The notes beneath the pieces were generated by a model. The model ran no database searches and was not told the DNA's origin. It was given only the letters and a program-made list of their open reading frames with translations. DNA of 64,000 nucleotides from the NCBI RefSeq assembly GCF_034092415.1, contig NZ_CP139304.1, forward strand, positions 620,001 through 684,000, in the 5' to 3' direction. Of this stretch, positions 27,256 to 37,102 are shown one piece after another. This stretch comes from Prochlorococcus sp. MIT 1341. Its GTDB lineage: Bacteria > Cyanobacteriota > Cyanobacteriia > PCC-6307 > Cyanobiaceae. Position 1 is the stretch's first letter. Each line of letters begins with the position of its first letter. The position numbers were made by a program, and so were the translations under genes.

Positions 27256-28508
27256 GTGATTCTTCAAAAGAAAATCTAGAGGATGAATTTAATAGTTTAA
27301 TTGAAGAATTTAGCTCTCGAGGAGTAGATCTAAACATAGAGCGAATGACAAAAGTCATTCGCTCTATGGGAAATCTATGTGCTGAAATACCTGCTATTCA
27401 AGTTGTCGGGACAAATGGAAAAGGCAGTATTGCGACATTAATTGAAAGTGCTCTTAAAAGTTCTGGCATAAAAGCAGGTATTACCACCTCACCACATTTA
27501 GTGAACTGGGAAGAAAGGATCCGAGTAAATGGGGAAATGATTGAATCATTAGAGCTTATTTCTCGTTTAAAAGGCCTAAGGAAGTTGGCAAGGAAAGAGA
27601 ACCTAACACCCTTTGAATTCCTCTTAGCAGCTGCCTTTGATTACTTCTACTCACAAAAAGTTGACATCATGGTTTTAGAGGTTGGCCTAGGAGGTCGCTT
27701 AGATGCCACAACCGCCCATCCGAACAGGCCAATTATTGCCTTAGGATCAATTGGGATGGATCACCATGAATTTCTAGGAAAAACATTAGAAGACATAGCA
27801 CTAGAAAAAATAGCAGTTGTTACAGAAGGTTCTTTTGTAGTTAGTGCTCAGCAGGAACCTATGGTTAAAAAGATTATCGAAAGAAAGGTTAAAGAAAAAA
27901 ATGCAAAATTAAAATGGGTAAAGCCATTAGAAGAGTCTTGGAAAATTGGACTGCCAGGAAAAATCCAACTCAAGAATGCTGCTGTTGCAAAAGGAGCTCT
28001 CGAAGCATTAACAGCTCTTGGATGGGACATTAATCAAAAAGATATTAAAGAAGGGTTTGCACGTGCAAACTGGCCTGGAAGATTGCAATCAGTATATTGG
28101 CGAAAGTGTCCCTTAATTATTGATGGTGCCCATAATTCACAAGCAATGGAACAACTATCTGAAGAAAGAAAAAGCTGGCAAAACCAAGAGAATGGAGTCA
28201 CTTGGATCCTTGCTATACAGGCAAAAAAAGAAGCTCCAAAAATGCTTAGAACCTTATTATCAAAAAATGACATTGCTTGGATTTTACCAATACCAAACCA
28301 TCTCAGCTGGACAAAGCATCAACTAGAAAATGCTTGCCCAGAGCTTTCAAAGCAAATGAAATCTGCTGATTCAGTTGAGGAGTGTCTAAAAAAACTTGAA
28401 GGGGAATGGCCTAATCCACCGCCTGTTATATCTGGCTCCCTTTACTTATTAGGGAACTTATTCTCTCAGAATATTATTACAACAGTAAATAGCAAAATTT
28501 TTAATTAA
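27252..28508 (+). CDS. folC: Folylpolyglutamate / dihydrofolate synthase
   Basis: The 418-aa Mur-ligase-fold enzyme has the P-loop VVGTNGKGSIATLI, TTSPHLVNWEERIRVNGE, LEVGLGGRLDATTA, GSIGMDHHEFLG, and IIDGAHNSQAM. These are FolC marks: it adds glutamate to folates. The ATG overlaps the argD stop, so the two are coupled. The C-terminal part is divergent. It converges on the flavoprotein gene with 35 bp between the stops. Confidence 0.95.
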   Translation: MSDSSKENLEDEFNSLIEEFSSRGVDLNIERMTKVIRSMGNLCAEIPAIQVVGTNGKGSIATLIESALKSSGIKAGITTSPHLVNWEERIRVNGEMIESLELISRLKGLRKLARKENLTPFEFLLAAAFDYFYSQKVDIMVLEVGLGGRLDATTAHPNRPIIALGSIGMDHHEFLGKTLEDIALEKIAVVTEGSFVVSAQQEPMVKKIIERKVKEKNAKLKWVKPLEESWKIGLPGKIQLKNAAVAKGALEALTALGWDINQKDIKEGFARANWPGRLQSVYWRKCPLIIDGAHNSQAMEQLSEERKSWQNQENGVTWILAIQAKKEAPKMLRTLLSKNDIAWILPIPNHLSWTKHQLENACPELSKQMKSADSVEECLKKLEGEWPNPPPVISGSLYLLGNLFSQNIITTVNSKIFN

Positions 28509-28543
28509 ATTCAGACCTATCGATATCCAAAACCCGCAAGTAA

Positions 28544-29887
28544 CTACCCACTCCACCCTTTTAACTTGCCAGGATTCATCAAACCATGAGGATCAAATCT
28601 CCTTTTAGCAGCAACTTGATCACCATCAACAAGTCCTAACCCACCTTCCTCAACAGTAAGTACATGAGGGTTGAACAAGACTGCTCCAAGCTCCTTACAA
28701 TTTGCAATCAACTCCTCTAAATGCTCCTTGCCTCTCCACTTCACTAAAGGCAAAGCTGCTAGACGTTGACTCCCTTGCTGTCGAACAACTTCTAAATGCC
28801 AAAGCAATTCATTCCCCCATCTCTTTTTCAAAGATCGCATAACGGGCAATTCAGGCTGTGGCAAAAGCATCTGTAAATATGTCCAATCAGAATTTGCAGC
28901 TCGCATATGAAGAGTAGTGTGATTCCAAACAAGTTCCTTTAAACCAGCACCTTTTTGATCCTTTTCAGACCCTAAATGCCTAAAAGTAGCTTCTTTAGAG
29001 TTTGCTAGACGCTCAACTGTAGAGAGAGAATCAGACTCCACAAGCAAAAGGAGACGATGGCTTCCAGACGTCAACCCATACCAATTTGGAAGATGTTTAA
29101 CAATATCTTTTTCTACTAAAGAGCATAAATTTAAATTAATTGCTGCTCGACTACAACAGAGCAAAAGGTCAACGGCTTCAGGCCAATCAGAACAATCAAT
29201 GCTCACCTCCTGCCAGGAAACCGCTCGTGTAGTAGACAAACTCAGTGCCGTAACAATTCCATTTGTCCCATATGCATGATTAAGAGCCTCTGCATGCTTG
29301 GCATCTAAATGCAATTGTTTTGGGATCCGTTCAACAGTGATAATTTCCAAAGAAATGAGATGACCTGGATCTCTCAAGAAGCCCCACCGCACTGAACCTA
29401 TACCTCCTGAGCCACCAGCAAAAAAACCACCAACCGAAGCACTTCGCCAAGTGCTTGGCACCAAACGCAATTGACGGCCATAAATCGCAAGAAATCTCTC
29501 TAAATCTCTTAAAAGGCAGCCTGGTTGAACCTTAACTATTCCCGTCTTTTGATCAAAGCTCTCGACTCTTGAGAAAGCCCCCATAAGCATGACAACACCT
29601 CCCCGTAAAGGGACACATTGCCCATAATTTCCAGTTCCAGAACCCCTTAGCGTTAATGGGACCTTTCTTATGGCACAAGCAGATGCGACCATCTTGACCG
29701 CATCTAATGATTGCGGACGTACAACCAATTCGGCGCGGCAATCCTTTAAAGAATCAACAAGAACAGGTGAATATTCATATGCATCTTTAGAAAAACGTTC
29801 AATCTCTGAAGAGGCCGTCAACAAGTCAATGTCCTTGCATGTAGAAAGCTCCTCGCACAAATCATTAAAAACTTCAGGTGTTGTCAT
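28544..29887 (-). CDS. FAD-linked oxidase, GlcD-like
   Basis: The 447-aa protein has a PCMH-type FAD domain: RPQSLDAVKMVASAC, LTLRGSGTGNYGQCVPLRGG, LLRDLERFLAIYG and VGGFFAGGSGGIGSVRWG. The C-terminal FAD-oxidase-C half ends RRFDPHGLMNPGKLKG. This is the glycolate/lactate oxidase flavoprotein family. A glycolate role in photorespiration is plausible for a cyanobacterium, but the substrate is not set by sequence. It ends the minus-strand unit with the amidohydrolase. Confidence 0.8.
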   Translation of the reverse strand: MTTPEVFNDLCEELSTCKDIDLLTASSEIERFSKDAYEYSPVLVDSLKDCRAELVVRPQSLDAVKMVASACAIRKVPLTLRGSGTGNYGQCVPLRGGVVMLMGAFSRVESFDQKTGIVKVQPGCLLRDLERFLAIYGRQLRLVPSTWRSASVGGFFAGGSGGIGSVRWGFLRDPGHLISLEIITVERIPKQLHLDAKHAEALNHAYGTNGIVTALSLSTTRAVSWQEVSIDCSDWPEAVDLLLCCSRAAINLNLCSLVEKDIVKHLPNWYGLTSGSHRLLLLVESDSLSTVERLANSKEATFRHLGSEKDQKGAGLKELVWNHTTLHMRAANSDWTYLQMLLPQPELPVMRSLKKRWGNELLWHLEVVRQQGSQRLAALPLVKWRGKEHLEELIANCKELGAVLFNPHVLTVEEGGLGLVDGDQVAAKRRFDPHGLMNPGKLKGWSG

Positions 29888-29917
29888 CAGAGAATTGCAA
29901 AAACAAAGAACGTCTCA

Positions 29918-31162
29918 TCAAATTTTGGATATCGAATCAAGCCAACTTCCACCAATCATGACTTTTCGTTTGGGAGGAGTTGCAAGAGCTGCTGCCCAAC
30001 CATCTGCCTCCAAAAGAACGAAATCAGCAGGACTTCCTATCTGTAAAGATCCTTCCCAAGAAAGTCCCATGATTTGTGCAGCGGAAGTAGTAAATGGAGC
30101 AAGCCCTAAACGTTCCCAAGGTGCTAACTGCGAAATCGGCAGTGAGAACCCCATCAAGGCTAAGGGATCAAAATTGCCAGCAGGGAACCACGGGTCTTGA
30201 ACATTATCCCCACCAACCGCAACAGAAACACCTGCCTTCTGAAGGGCACAGATTGGGGCGACTGGACGAACCGAAGGGTTTGAACATCTTCTACCTCCTA
30301 ACAACCAAGAATTTGTTAGGGGCATCGCCACTACACTCACACCATGTAAAGCAATTCGTTCAGCGATTCTTAATAACGAAGAGGGAGGTAGCAAACTCAA
30401 ACTACTCAAATGACTACAAGTAATTGGAATAGTTATTCTCAAATCATCAAGAGCACTTAACAAACTTTTAACTCCAAAAGCAGGGTTTTCATGGCTTTCA
30501 TCAATATGCAGATCGACACCACATCCCAATTCATCTGCAATGATTAGCATCTTTTTCAAATCTTTTCTTAAAGAAGCCCTTCTCGGTGAGGAAGGAACAA
30601 CTCCCCCTATTAATCCACCAGATTTCGCAATATCTTTTGCCATATGCCTACCGCTATTCGTTCCCCAAAAGTCAATAGGGGTAAGGGCAACCAGCTGAAT
30701 CTCTATTTTTTGTTTCCATTGATTTTTAATGTCGACCAAAGCCTCCCAGGATGGGGACCGAATATCTCCAAAACTATCAATATGAGTTCTAATTGCTCTT
30801 ATTCCATTCCCAACTGCAAGCTTTATTGCACGTTCTGATCTCTCCAAAACACACTGCTTACTCCGTACCTTATGTTCTTGATGATTAACAGTAAGGGCCT
30901 GAAAATAATGACCAGAAAAATTATGGTAATCAGGCCAAGAGAAAGCCTTATCAAGGTGTGCATGGGGCTCAATTAATCTTGGAAGTAATAACTGACCAGG
31001 TGAACTGGAGGCCCCTTTCACCTCCTCAATTGTCCTAATAAAACCTGAATCCCATCCCAAACGAATATGACTAAGTCCCTCAAAATTTGCCCCTACTAAA
31101 CAGGACCCCCCCCGATCAAGCACTATTAGGCTTCTTGGAACTAACGCTTCTAATTCATTCAT
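29918..31162 (-). CDS. Cytosine-deaminase-like amidohydrolase
   Basis: The 414-aa TIM-barrel metal hydrolase has EPHAHLDKAF (H67, H69), VDLHIDESHE, ITCSHLSSL and VGGDNVQDPW, matching metal ligands and catalytic residues of the cytosine deaminase/CodA-like group, and ends with a typical GSPADFVLLEADGW and GGSWL beta-sandwich strand. The substrate could be a pyrimidine, a pterin or another cyclic amide/amidine. It sits between a DUF4359 gene (12 bp) and the GlcD-like gene (30 bp), all on the same strand. Confidence 0.82.
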   Translation of the reverse strand: MNELEALVPRSLIVLDRGGSCLVGANFEGLSHIRLGWDSGFIRTIEEVKGASSSPGQLLLPRLIEPHAHLDKAFSWPDYHNFSGHYFQALTVNHQEHKVRSKQCVLERSERAIKLAVGNGIRAIRTHIDSFGDIRSPSWEALVDIKNQWKQKIEIQLVALTPIDFWGTNSGRHMAKDIAKSGGLIGGVVPSSPRRASLRKDLKKMLIIADELGCGVDLHIDESHENPAFGVKSLLSALDDLRITIPITCSHLSSLSLLPPSSLLRIAERIALHGVSVVAMPLTNSWLLGGRRCSNPSVRPVAPICALQKAGVSVAVGGDNVQDPWFPAGNFDPLALMGFSLPISQLAPWERLGLAPFTTSAAQIMGLSWEGSLQIGSPADFVLLEADGWAAALATPPKRKVMIGGSWLDSISKI

Positions 31163-31174
31163 ATAAGGTCACTG

Positions 31175-31615
31175 CTAATTGGATTCCACCCTTTTAACGT
31201 GAACTCCCCAAGAGAGAAACTGCCCTGCCACTCCAAAAGTTTTAATTTTGTACTCGGGCAAATCCAAAAAGGCAAGGAAGTCCTCTCCTCCCACTTTTGT
31301 TGTATAGAGACTAAACAAGCCAAAATTCCATCTGGTTGTGAACTTTGCTGTGATATTTCCCAAAGCATCTCTTTGTGTTGATATTAACTTTGGACAATTC
31401 TCCAAAAAAAGGTTCGACATCTTGGGGAACACACCCCTGTCACATAATTCTTCGGTTCCTATCTTGACTAATTTTCCTCCAGCATAGGAACTGTATTCTT
31501 CCAGAGAAGGGTTGGTATAAAACAATGCCGACGCACAACCTGCAATCGCTACAAAACCCAACAAAGAGATTCCGAGCTGGTCCCAATTATGACCAAATTT
31601 GTTTTTGAGATTCAC
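31175..31615 (-). CDS. DUF4359-type membrane-anchored protein
   Basis: A 146-aa protein with an N-terminal membrane/signal segment (LGISLLGFVAIAGCASALFY, about 14-33), then a small domain with three spaced cysteines (C58, C74 region) and KVGGEDFLAFLDLPEYKIKTFGVAG. This layout matches the cyanobacterial DUF4359 family. The start is a GTG. Function is unknown; the N-terminus predicts export to the thylakoid or periplasmic side. It heads the minus-strand unit that continues to the GlcD-like gene. Confidence 0.65.
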   Translation of the reverse strand: MNLKNKFGHNWDQLGISLLGFVAIAGCASALFYTNPSLEEYSSYAGGKLVKIGTEELCDRGVFPKMSNLFLENCPKLISTQRDALGNITAKFTTRWNFGLFSLYTTKVGGEDFLAFLDLPEYKIKTFGVAGQFLSWGVHVKRVESN

Positions 31616-31648
31616 TTACCCCATGAATTGGTAAATTCTTAAAGACGC

Positions 31649-31722
31649 GGCGGGCGTCGCCAAGTGGTTAAGGCAGCGGCTTGTGGCGCCGCTATTCGGG
31701 GGTTCGAATCCCCTCGCTCGCC
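31649..31722 (+). tRNA. tRNA-His(GTG)
   Basis: Acceptor GCGGGCG pairs with CGCTCGC, with the extra G-1 (31649) facing C73 (31722) as histidine tRNA needs. The anticodon loop TTGTGGC contains GTG, and the T-arm contains GTTCGAAT. CCA is not encoded. It is divergent from the DUF4359 gene. Confidence 0.96.
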
Positions 31723-31894
31723 CTTTGACTATTAAAACAATCAACCCACAAATCCAATCTTAAAAGAAAACCCTCTGAACCAAACAAGAATCCATCTAAG
31801 AGCTTTCATAGAGGAAATAGAATTACCTCATTTAATGGTCAAACTTAAGAAGTGATTCACCAGTCTCCTAAACCCAACTAAATGCGCCCCCACC

Positions 31895-33292
31895 TTGACA
31901 GCTTTATCTTCAATTCAACTCCTTAACAAGCCTATAGCTGAAATGGGCCAAGGACGAAGCTATTGGATTACGACCTTTGGCTGTCAGATGAATAAGGCCG
32001 ATTCAGAGCGAATGGCTGGAATTCTTGAATCGATTGGATATACCCAAGCTAATGCAGAGCTTGAAGCTGATCTTGTCCTCTATAACACCTGTACCATTAG
32101 AGATAATGCTGAGCAAAAAGTTTACAGCTATCTTGGTAGACAAGCCCTAAGGAAACAAAAAGACCCACGCATAACACTTGTAATAGCAGGTTGTGTGGCT
32201 CAGCAAGAGGGAGAGGCATTGCTAAGAAGAGTGCCTGAAATTGATCTTGTAATGGGGCCTCAACATGCAAACCGTTTAGAGACGCTTCTTGAGCAGGTTA
32301 ATAATGGTCAACAAGTGGTTGCAATAAATGATCACCACATTCTTGAAGATATAACCACAGCTCGCCGAGACAGCAATGTATGCGCATGGGTGAATGTTAT
32401 TTACGGCTGCAATGAACGTTGCACTTACTGCGTTGTACCTTCAGTAAGAGGAAAAGAACAATCTCGGAGGCCCGACGCTATCCGCTTAGAAATCGAAACC
32501 CTAGCAAAGCTTGGATACAAAGAAATAACCTTATTAGGACAAAATATTGATGCCTATGGTCGAGATCTTCCTGGCATAACTCCTGAAGGCCGAAGGGAAA
32601 ATACATTGACGGATCTTCTACGTTTCATACATGATGTTCCGGGAATAGAACGAATTCGTTTTGCTACTAGTCACCCTAGATATTTCACAGAAAGGCTTAT
32701 CTCTGCTTGTGCTGACCTTCCAAAGGTTTGCGAGCATTTCCATATCCCATTTCAAAGTGGAAGCAATGAAATTCTTAAAAAAATGGCAAGGGGTTACTCC
32801 ATTGAAAAGTATCTAAAAATCATTCAAAAGATTAGGGAAAAAACACCTAATGCAGCAATCAGTTCTGATGTAATAGTTGCCTTCCCTGGAGAAACTGATG
32901 AACAATTTCGTGAAACACTTTCAATAATTGAGGAAATAGGTTTTGATCAAATAAATACCGCAGCATATTCACCTAGACCTAACACGCCTTCAGCAGAATG
33001 GTCCAATCAAGTTCCAGAAGAATTAAAAATAGAACGTCTTAAGAAAATCAACTCACTAGTTGAAAAGATTGCATTACAAAAGAACCTTAGATATTCAAAC
33101 CAAAAAGAAGAGGTTTTGGCAGAAGGGTTCAACCCTAAGAACCCAAATCAGCTAATGGGAAGAACACGTACCAACAGAATCACATTTTTCGATTCAAAAG
33201 GTCCTGATGGGTCAACTTATACCCCTGGCGATCTAGTGGATGTGTTAATAAACAATGTGAGATCGTTCTCGCTTAGTGGGACTCCTCTTTGA
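31895..33292 (+). CDS. miaB: tRNA-2-methylthio-N6-dimethylallyladenosine synthase
   Basis: The 465-aa radical SAM methylthiotransferase has the N-terminal cluster cysteines ([35 protein letters not shown]), the radical SAM triad in [13 protein letters not shown], and a C-terminal TRAM domain. It thiomethylates i6A37 in tRNAs. The start is a TTG at 31895; an ATG at 31943 ([14 protein letters not shown]) would also leave a full enzyme. Confidence 0.96.
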   Translation: MTALSSIQLLNKPIAEMGQGRSYWITTFGCQMNKADSERMAGILESIGYTQANAELEADLVLYNTCTIRDNAEQKVYSYLGRQALRKQKDPRITLVIAGCVAQQEGEALLRRVPEIDLVMGPQHANRLETLLEQVNNGQQVVAINDHHILEDITTARRDSNVCAWVNVIYGCNERCTYCVVPSVRGKEQSRRPDAIRLEIETLAKLGYKEITLLGQNIDAYGRDLPGITPEGRRENTLTDLLRFIHDVPGIERIRFATSHPRYFTERLISACADLPKVCEHFHIPFQSGSNEILKKMARGYSIEKYLKIIQKIREKTPNAAISSDVIVAFPGETDEQFRETLSIIEEIGFDQINTAAYSPRPNTPSAEWSNQVPEELKIERLKKINSLVEKIALQKNLRYSNQKEEVLAEGFNPKNPNQLMGRTRTNRITFFDSKGPDGSTYTPGDLVDVLINNVRSFSLSGTPL

Positions 33293-33351
33293 CCAGTAAA
33301 ATTGATAAAAGCCCATAATTTTAATGAAACACCCCCTCTACTTTTAAACTT

Positions 33352-34413
33352 ATGCATACCTCATTCACTTCTATAGGAGTGGTGTTCGGTGGAGCCAGTG
33401 GAGAACATGATGTATCTATCCAGTCTGCAGTAACAGTTATAAAAGCATTGCGTAGTGGTCGAAATGCAAATCGATATAAAGTAATCCCCGTTTATATCGA
33501 TCAACAGGGTTGTTGGCATGAAAACACAATCTCCAATGAAATCCTATCTAGCGGAAACTACTTAAAAATCCCTCACAAGCCTAAAAGCCCTTCCGATATT
33601 GGATTAACTCAACTACCTAATCAAACTAGTGATATTGATATTTGGTTTCCAGTTCTTCATGGCCCAAATGGTGAAGACGGAACTATTCAAGGGCTCTTCA
33701 CACTTATGAAAAAGCCTTATGTAGGTTCAAATGTACTTGGCTCTGCCCTAGGCATGGACAAACTAGCAATGAAAACAGCCTTCACTGCAGCAGGTCTTCC
33801 ACAAGTTAACTATTTAGGAGTAAACGCCAAAGATTTAAATAATCAAGAACTTCTTATGGAAGTAATCAGACGTATAGAGAAACAACTTATCTACCCATAC
33901 TTTGTGAAACCAGCAAATCTTGGATCCTCTGTTGGGATCAGCAAAGTACAAGACCAAAAAGAACTAATAAAAGGTCTAATAGAAGCCTCAAATTACGACA
34001 ACAGATTAGTTATTGAAGAAGGTATTAAAGCAAAAGAGCTTGAGTGTGGCGTTCTAGGGAAAAATAATCTAAAAGCCTCTATGGTTGGAGAAATTAAATA
34101 TTCAGCCGAATGGTACAACTATGAGGTCAAATATTTAAGTAATTCTAGTCAAATAATTATTCCAGCAAATATTGAACAAACCCTTGTAGACGAAATCCAA
34201 AAATTATCGATAGAGGCCTGTAATGCCCTTGGAGTAAATAGCCTGGCAAGAGTGGACTTCTTCTATGAAGAGAAGAATCAAAAGCTTTTTTTAAATGAAG
34301 TTAATACCCTGCCAGGATTTACATCTCAAAGCATGTATCCAAGGCTATGGGAAGCCTCAGGTGTAACGCTCGAAGAACTAGTGAGCAAATTGGTAGAAAC
34401 AGCGACAGAATAA
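33352..34413 (+). CDS. ddl: D-alanine--D-alanine ligase
   Basis: The 353-aa ATP-grasp enzyme has VVFGGASGEHDVSIQSA at the N-terminus, LHGPNGEDGTIQG, FVKPANLGSSVGI, ELECGVLG, RVDFFYEE and NEVNTLPGFTSQSMYP. It makes the D-Ala-D-Ala dipeptide for peptidoglycan. It starts a run ddl-orf-ftsQ-ftsZ that groups wall synthesis with division. The spacing to the next gene is 48 bp. Confidence 0.97.
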   Translation: MHTSFTSIGVVFGGASGEHDVSIQSAVTVIKALRSGRNANRYKVIPVYIDQQGCWHENTISNEILSSGNYLKIPHKPKSPSDIGLTQLPNQTSDIDIWFPVLHGPNGEDGTIQGLFTLMKKPYVGSNVLGSALGMDKLAMKTAFTAAGLPQVNYLGVNAKDLNNQELLMEVIRRIEKQLIYPYFVKPANLGSSVGISKVQDQKELIKGLIEASNYDNRLVIEEGIKAKELECGVLGKNNLKASMVGEIKYSAEWYNYEVKYLSNSSQIIIPANIEQTLVDEIQKLSIEACNALGVNSLARVDFFYEEKNQKLFLNEVNTLPGFTSQSMYPRLWEASGVTLEELVSKLVETATE

Positions 34414-34461
34414 GAACCTAAAACGCCCCTCCACCCGCCTAAACCCTCTTTTTGAACAAAA

Positions 34462-34872
34462 ATGATCCATGGTCTGCTCTGGTTACCTTTATTGCTTGCA
34501 TTCTTGCTTCTACCCGCGCTTGGTTGGATCGAAAGGCGCAGGCAGAACCTCTTTAGAAATTGGGCTAAAGGAGCAGAGTTGGCGAAGTTGGACAGTTCTT
34601 GCGCAGCTCAACTAAAAAAAGGAAGACTTAGTTGGAGTAGCTTTGAAGCAGGAAATTTTCAAGAGAAAGGGTCATTTGAAGTCACAAAACTAGAGGTAGT
34701 GGAATTAATGGCATTAACTTCTGGAGAGGCACCATTAACTAATGAGTCTCAAGGCAGATGCAGACTTCGTCTCATAGGTGGTGGGCAAGAAATGGACGTA
34801 CCCTTTTCAGATGCTGAACGTGCTCGCAGCTGGATGGATCAACTTATGGCAAATGCGCGCTGCGACTTGTGA
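34462..34872 (+). CDS. Membrane-anchored hypothetical protein between ddl and ftsQ
   Basis: The 136-aa product has an N-terminal membrane helix (MIHGLLWLPLLLAFLLLPALGWIE), a basic stop-transfer RRRQNLFRNW, and a soluble domain with LEVVELMALTSGEAP and CRLRLIGGG. I recognise no family. Its stop overlaps the GTG of ftsQ by four bases, so it is coupled to division genes and may act in septum or envelope biology; that role is an inference from position only. Confidence 0.7.
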   Translation: MIHGLLWLPLLLAFLLLPALGWIERRRQNLFRNWAKGAELAKLDSSCAAQLKKGRLSWSSFEAGNFQEKGSFEVTKLEVVELMALTSGEAPLTNESQGRCRLRLIGGGQEMDVPFSDAERARSWMDQLMANARCDL

Positions 34873-35669
34873 GACGTGCAAAGAAATTAATAAAACACTC
34901 TCAATCCTTTAAAGGAGACAAAGAGCAGGAAAATGAACTAAGGAAAAACCTAAAGGTTCTATGGAGCGTATTTGTTTACACAGGCTCTTCTTGTTCTATT
35001 TTGTGGTTACTAATAATGAACGGATGGAGCCCTATATATAGTGAACAAATTCAAGTAAAAGGAACTAAAAATATAGACCTAGGGACTATTATTAATATGT
35101 CAGGCCTTCAATTGCCACAAAGAATTTTAAGTTTAAGCCCTAATGATTTAGAGAAAAAACTAAAAACTGTGTTACCAATCAAGAAAGCAATAGTCCACCG
35201 ACGTTTAATCCCACCAGGTCTAGAAATCTTAATTACAGAGAAACAACCTATTGCTTATGGAATGAGAAGGAAGGGGAAAACAATAGAAAAAGGCATGGTG
35301 GACATAAATGGAGAATGGATTCCAATTAAATTCTTAGGGAAGGTCAATCCTCCTGCAACGCAACTTTCTATAGAAGGATGGATGCCAAGTCACAAGCAAA
35401 GACTCTCAATAGTTTTGAAGCACAGAAACCACCTGGGAAGTTCCTTAAAAAAAATCATCATCTCTCCCAATGGTGAAATGACACTAAAGACAAAAGAGCT
35501 TGGTCTAATTGAACTGGGTTTTGATAGCCCGCGACTACTTACAAAGTTAAAAGCAACAGCTCACCTAAATCGAAACCTCCCTACAAAGTTTCGCAACAAA
35601 CCCGGAATGATCGTTGACATGAGAGACCCCTCAAAACCTGAATTGCAATTTACCGGGCCTACCAGATGA
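34869..35669 (+). CDS. ftsQ: FtsQ/DivIB-like division protein
   Basis: The 266-aa protein has a basic cytoplasmic N-terminus, one membrane helix (about 33-52, VFVYTGSSCSILWLLIMNG), then a POTRA-like domain (QIQVKGTKNIDLGTIINMSGL, VHRRLIPPGLEILITEKQPIAYGMRRKG) with the FtsQ/DivIB layout. It recruits division proteins to the septum. The start is a GTG overlapping the previous stop. ftsZ follows after 160 bp. Confidence 0.88.
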   Translation: MRRAKKLIKHSQSFKGDKEQENELRKNLKVLWSVFVYTGSSCSILWLLIMNGWSPIYSEQIQVKGTKNIDLGTIINMSGLQLPQRILSLSPNDLEKKLKTVLPIKKAIVHRRLIPPGLEILITEKQPIAYGMRRKGKTIEKGMVDINGEWIPIKFLGKVNPPATQLSIEGWMPSHKQRLSIVLKHRNHLGSSLKKIIISPNGEMTLKTKELGLIELGFDSPRLLTKLKATAHLNRNLPTKFRNKPGMIVDMRDPSKPELQFTGPTR

Positions 35670-35829
35670 GTTTTATCAAAGGCTTTAGCATCCTCAAACT
35701 GCTTCAAGAAGCTTGGATTCGATAACTAAGGGTTGCAGAACTACTAAAAAGCAGGAACGATGATGAAAATCTAGACAGAATGTCTCTGGAGGATACTTTG
35801 CTCCAAACCTCAGTACTAAATTATTTGAT

Positions 35830-36951
35830 ATGGAGATGGTGAGCGGAAACAGATCCAACTCCATGCAGAATGCAGGGATTAGCCCAAGTCAATCTGCGCG
35901 GATCGAGGTCATTGGCGTAGGAGGTGGCGGCAGCAATGCCGTCAACCGAATGATTATTAGTGACCTTGATGGAGTCGCCTATAGGGTCCTAAATACAGAT
36001 GCACAGGCGTTATTACAATCTGCTGCAAAAAATCGCGTGCAACTAGGCGAAAGCCTTACGAGAGGATTAGGTGCCGGAGGCAATCCAAATATTGGTCAAA
36101 AAGCAGCCGAGGAATCACGGACAGAACTCCAACAAGCCCTTGAAGGGGCAGACTTGGTATTTATTGCTGCTGGAATGGGAGGAGGTACTGGTACAGGGGC
36201 TGCCCCAGTAGTAGCAGAAGTAGCAAAAGAAAGTGGTGCTCTCACAGTTGGAATCGTCACAAAGCCCTTTGGATTTGAGGGTAAAAGACGAATGCGTCAA
36301 GCAGATGAAGGGATTGCACGATTAGCTGAAAATGTAGACACATTGATTGTGATTCCAAATGACAGACTTAAAGATGTGATCTCTGGTGCACCACTCCAAG
36401 AAGCATTCCGTAATGCTGATGACGTTTTAAGAATGGGCGTAAAAGGGATCTGTGACATCATCACTTGCCCTGGTCTTGTCAACGTTGATTTTGCCGACGT
36501 TCGTTCAGTAATGACTGAGGCAGGCACTGCCTTACTTGGAATTGGAATGGGTTCAGGTAGATCAAGAGCTCTTGAAGCAGCTCAAGCTGCTATCAATAGC
36601 CCACTCCTTGAAGCAGCTAGCATCGATGGAGCTAAGGGATGCGTGATCAACATCAGTGGTGGAACTGATATGACTCTCGAAGACATGACTTCTGCTTCAG
36701 AAGTGGTCTATGACGTTGTTGACCCAGAAGCCAACATAATCGTGGGTGCTGTGGTGGATGAAAAACTAGAAGGAGAGATACAAGTAACAGTTATTGCTAC
36801 TGGCTTTCAAAGCAATCAGCCTTACAGGAGCGAAAGAGCAAAAAACAAACTAGCTCCCTCCTCAAGCAAAGGATCTGGGAATAGAGAACCTGGTGCAAGT
36901 ATTCCTGAGTTCTTACGTCGCCGCCAACAAAGGAAAGAGGCGGAAAGCTAA
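35830..36951 (+). CDS. ftsZ: Cell division protein FtsZ
   Basis: The 373-aa tubulin homologue has [18 protein letters not shown], the GTP signature [12 protein letters not shown], and the T7-loop segment [11 protein letters not shown]. After a variable linker the C-terminal peptide is [10 protein letters not shown], which binds membrane anchors such as Ftn2/ZipN (9615-11642). The start is ATG 35830; a second Met two codons on and another at residue 12 are alternatives. The 160-bp leader has a GCTTC/GAAGC hairpin but no clear U-tract. Confidence 0.98.
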   Translation: MEMVSGNRSNSMQNAGISPSQSARIEVIGVGGGGSNAVNRMIISDLDGVAYRVLNTDAQALLQSAAKNRVQLGESLTRGLGAGGNPNIGQKAAEESRTELQQALEGADLVFIAAGMGGGTGTGAAPVVAEVAKESGALTVGIVTKPFGFEGKRRMRQADEGIARLAENVDTLIVIPNDRLKDVISGAPLQEAFRNADDVLRMGVKGICDIITCPGLVNVDFADVRSVMTEAGTALLGIGMGSGRSRALEAAQAAINSPLLEAASIDGAKGCVINISGGTDMTLEDMTSASEVVYDVVDPEANIIVGAVVDEKLEGEIQVTVIATGFQSNQPYRSERAKNKLAPSSSKGSGNREPGASIPEFLRRRQQRKEAES

Positions 36952-36963
36952 TCCCTAAAATTA

Positions 36964-37063
36964 GGTGACCCGGAATCCACGCCTGCATCGAGCATCCCAT
37001 TTGGCTGCTACCTTCCGGTCCTGACCAGGTTTGGGCGTCGAAGCCGCATGGGCCCGAGTCCAC
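36964..37063 (-). ncRNA. ffs: Signal recognition particle RNA (4.5S-like)
   Basis: The minus strand has the SRP RNA core TGGTCAGGACCGGAAGGTAGCAGC (24 nt, at about 37005-37028), in which GGTCAGG and GGAAGGTAGCAGC form the apical Ffh-binding loop. The flanking arms GTGGACTCGG at the 5' end and CCGGGTCACC at the 3' end close a hairpin of about 100 nt. Boundaries are from pairing and may be off by a few bases. It lies between ftsZ (12 bp away) and panB, in antisense orientation to both. Confidence 0.93.
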
Positions 37064-37102
37064 TTAATGCTAGCAATGCATCATTAAAAATCTGTTTAAA
37101 AC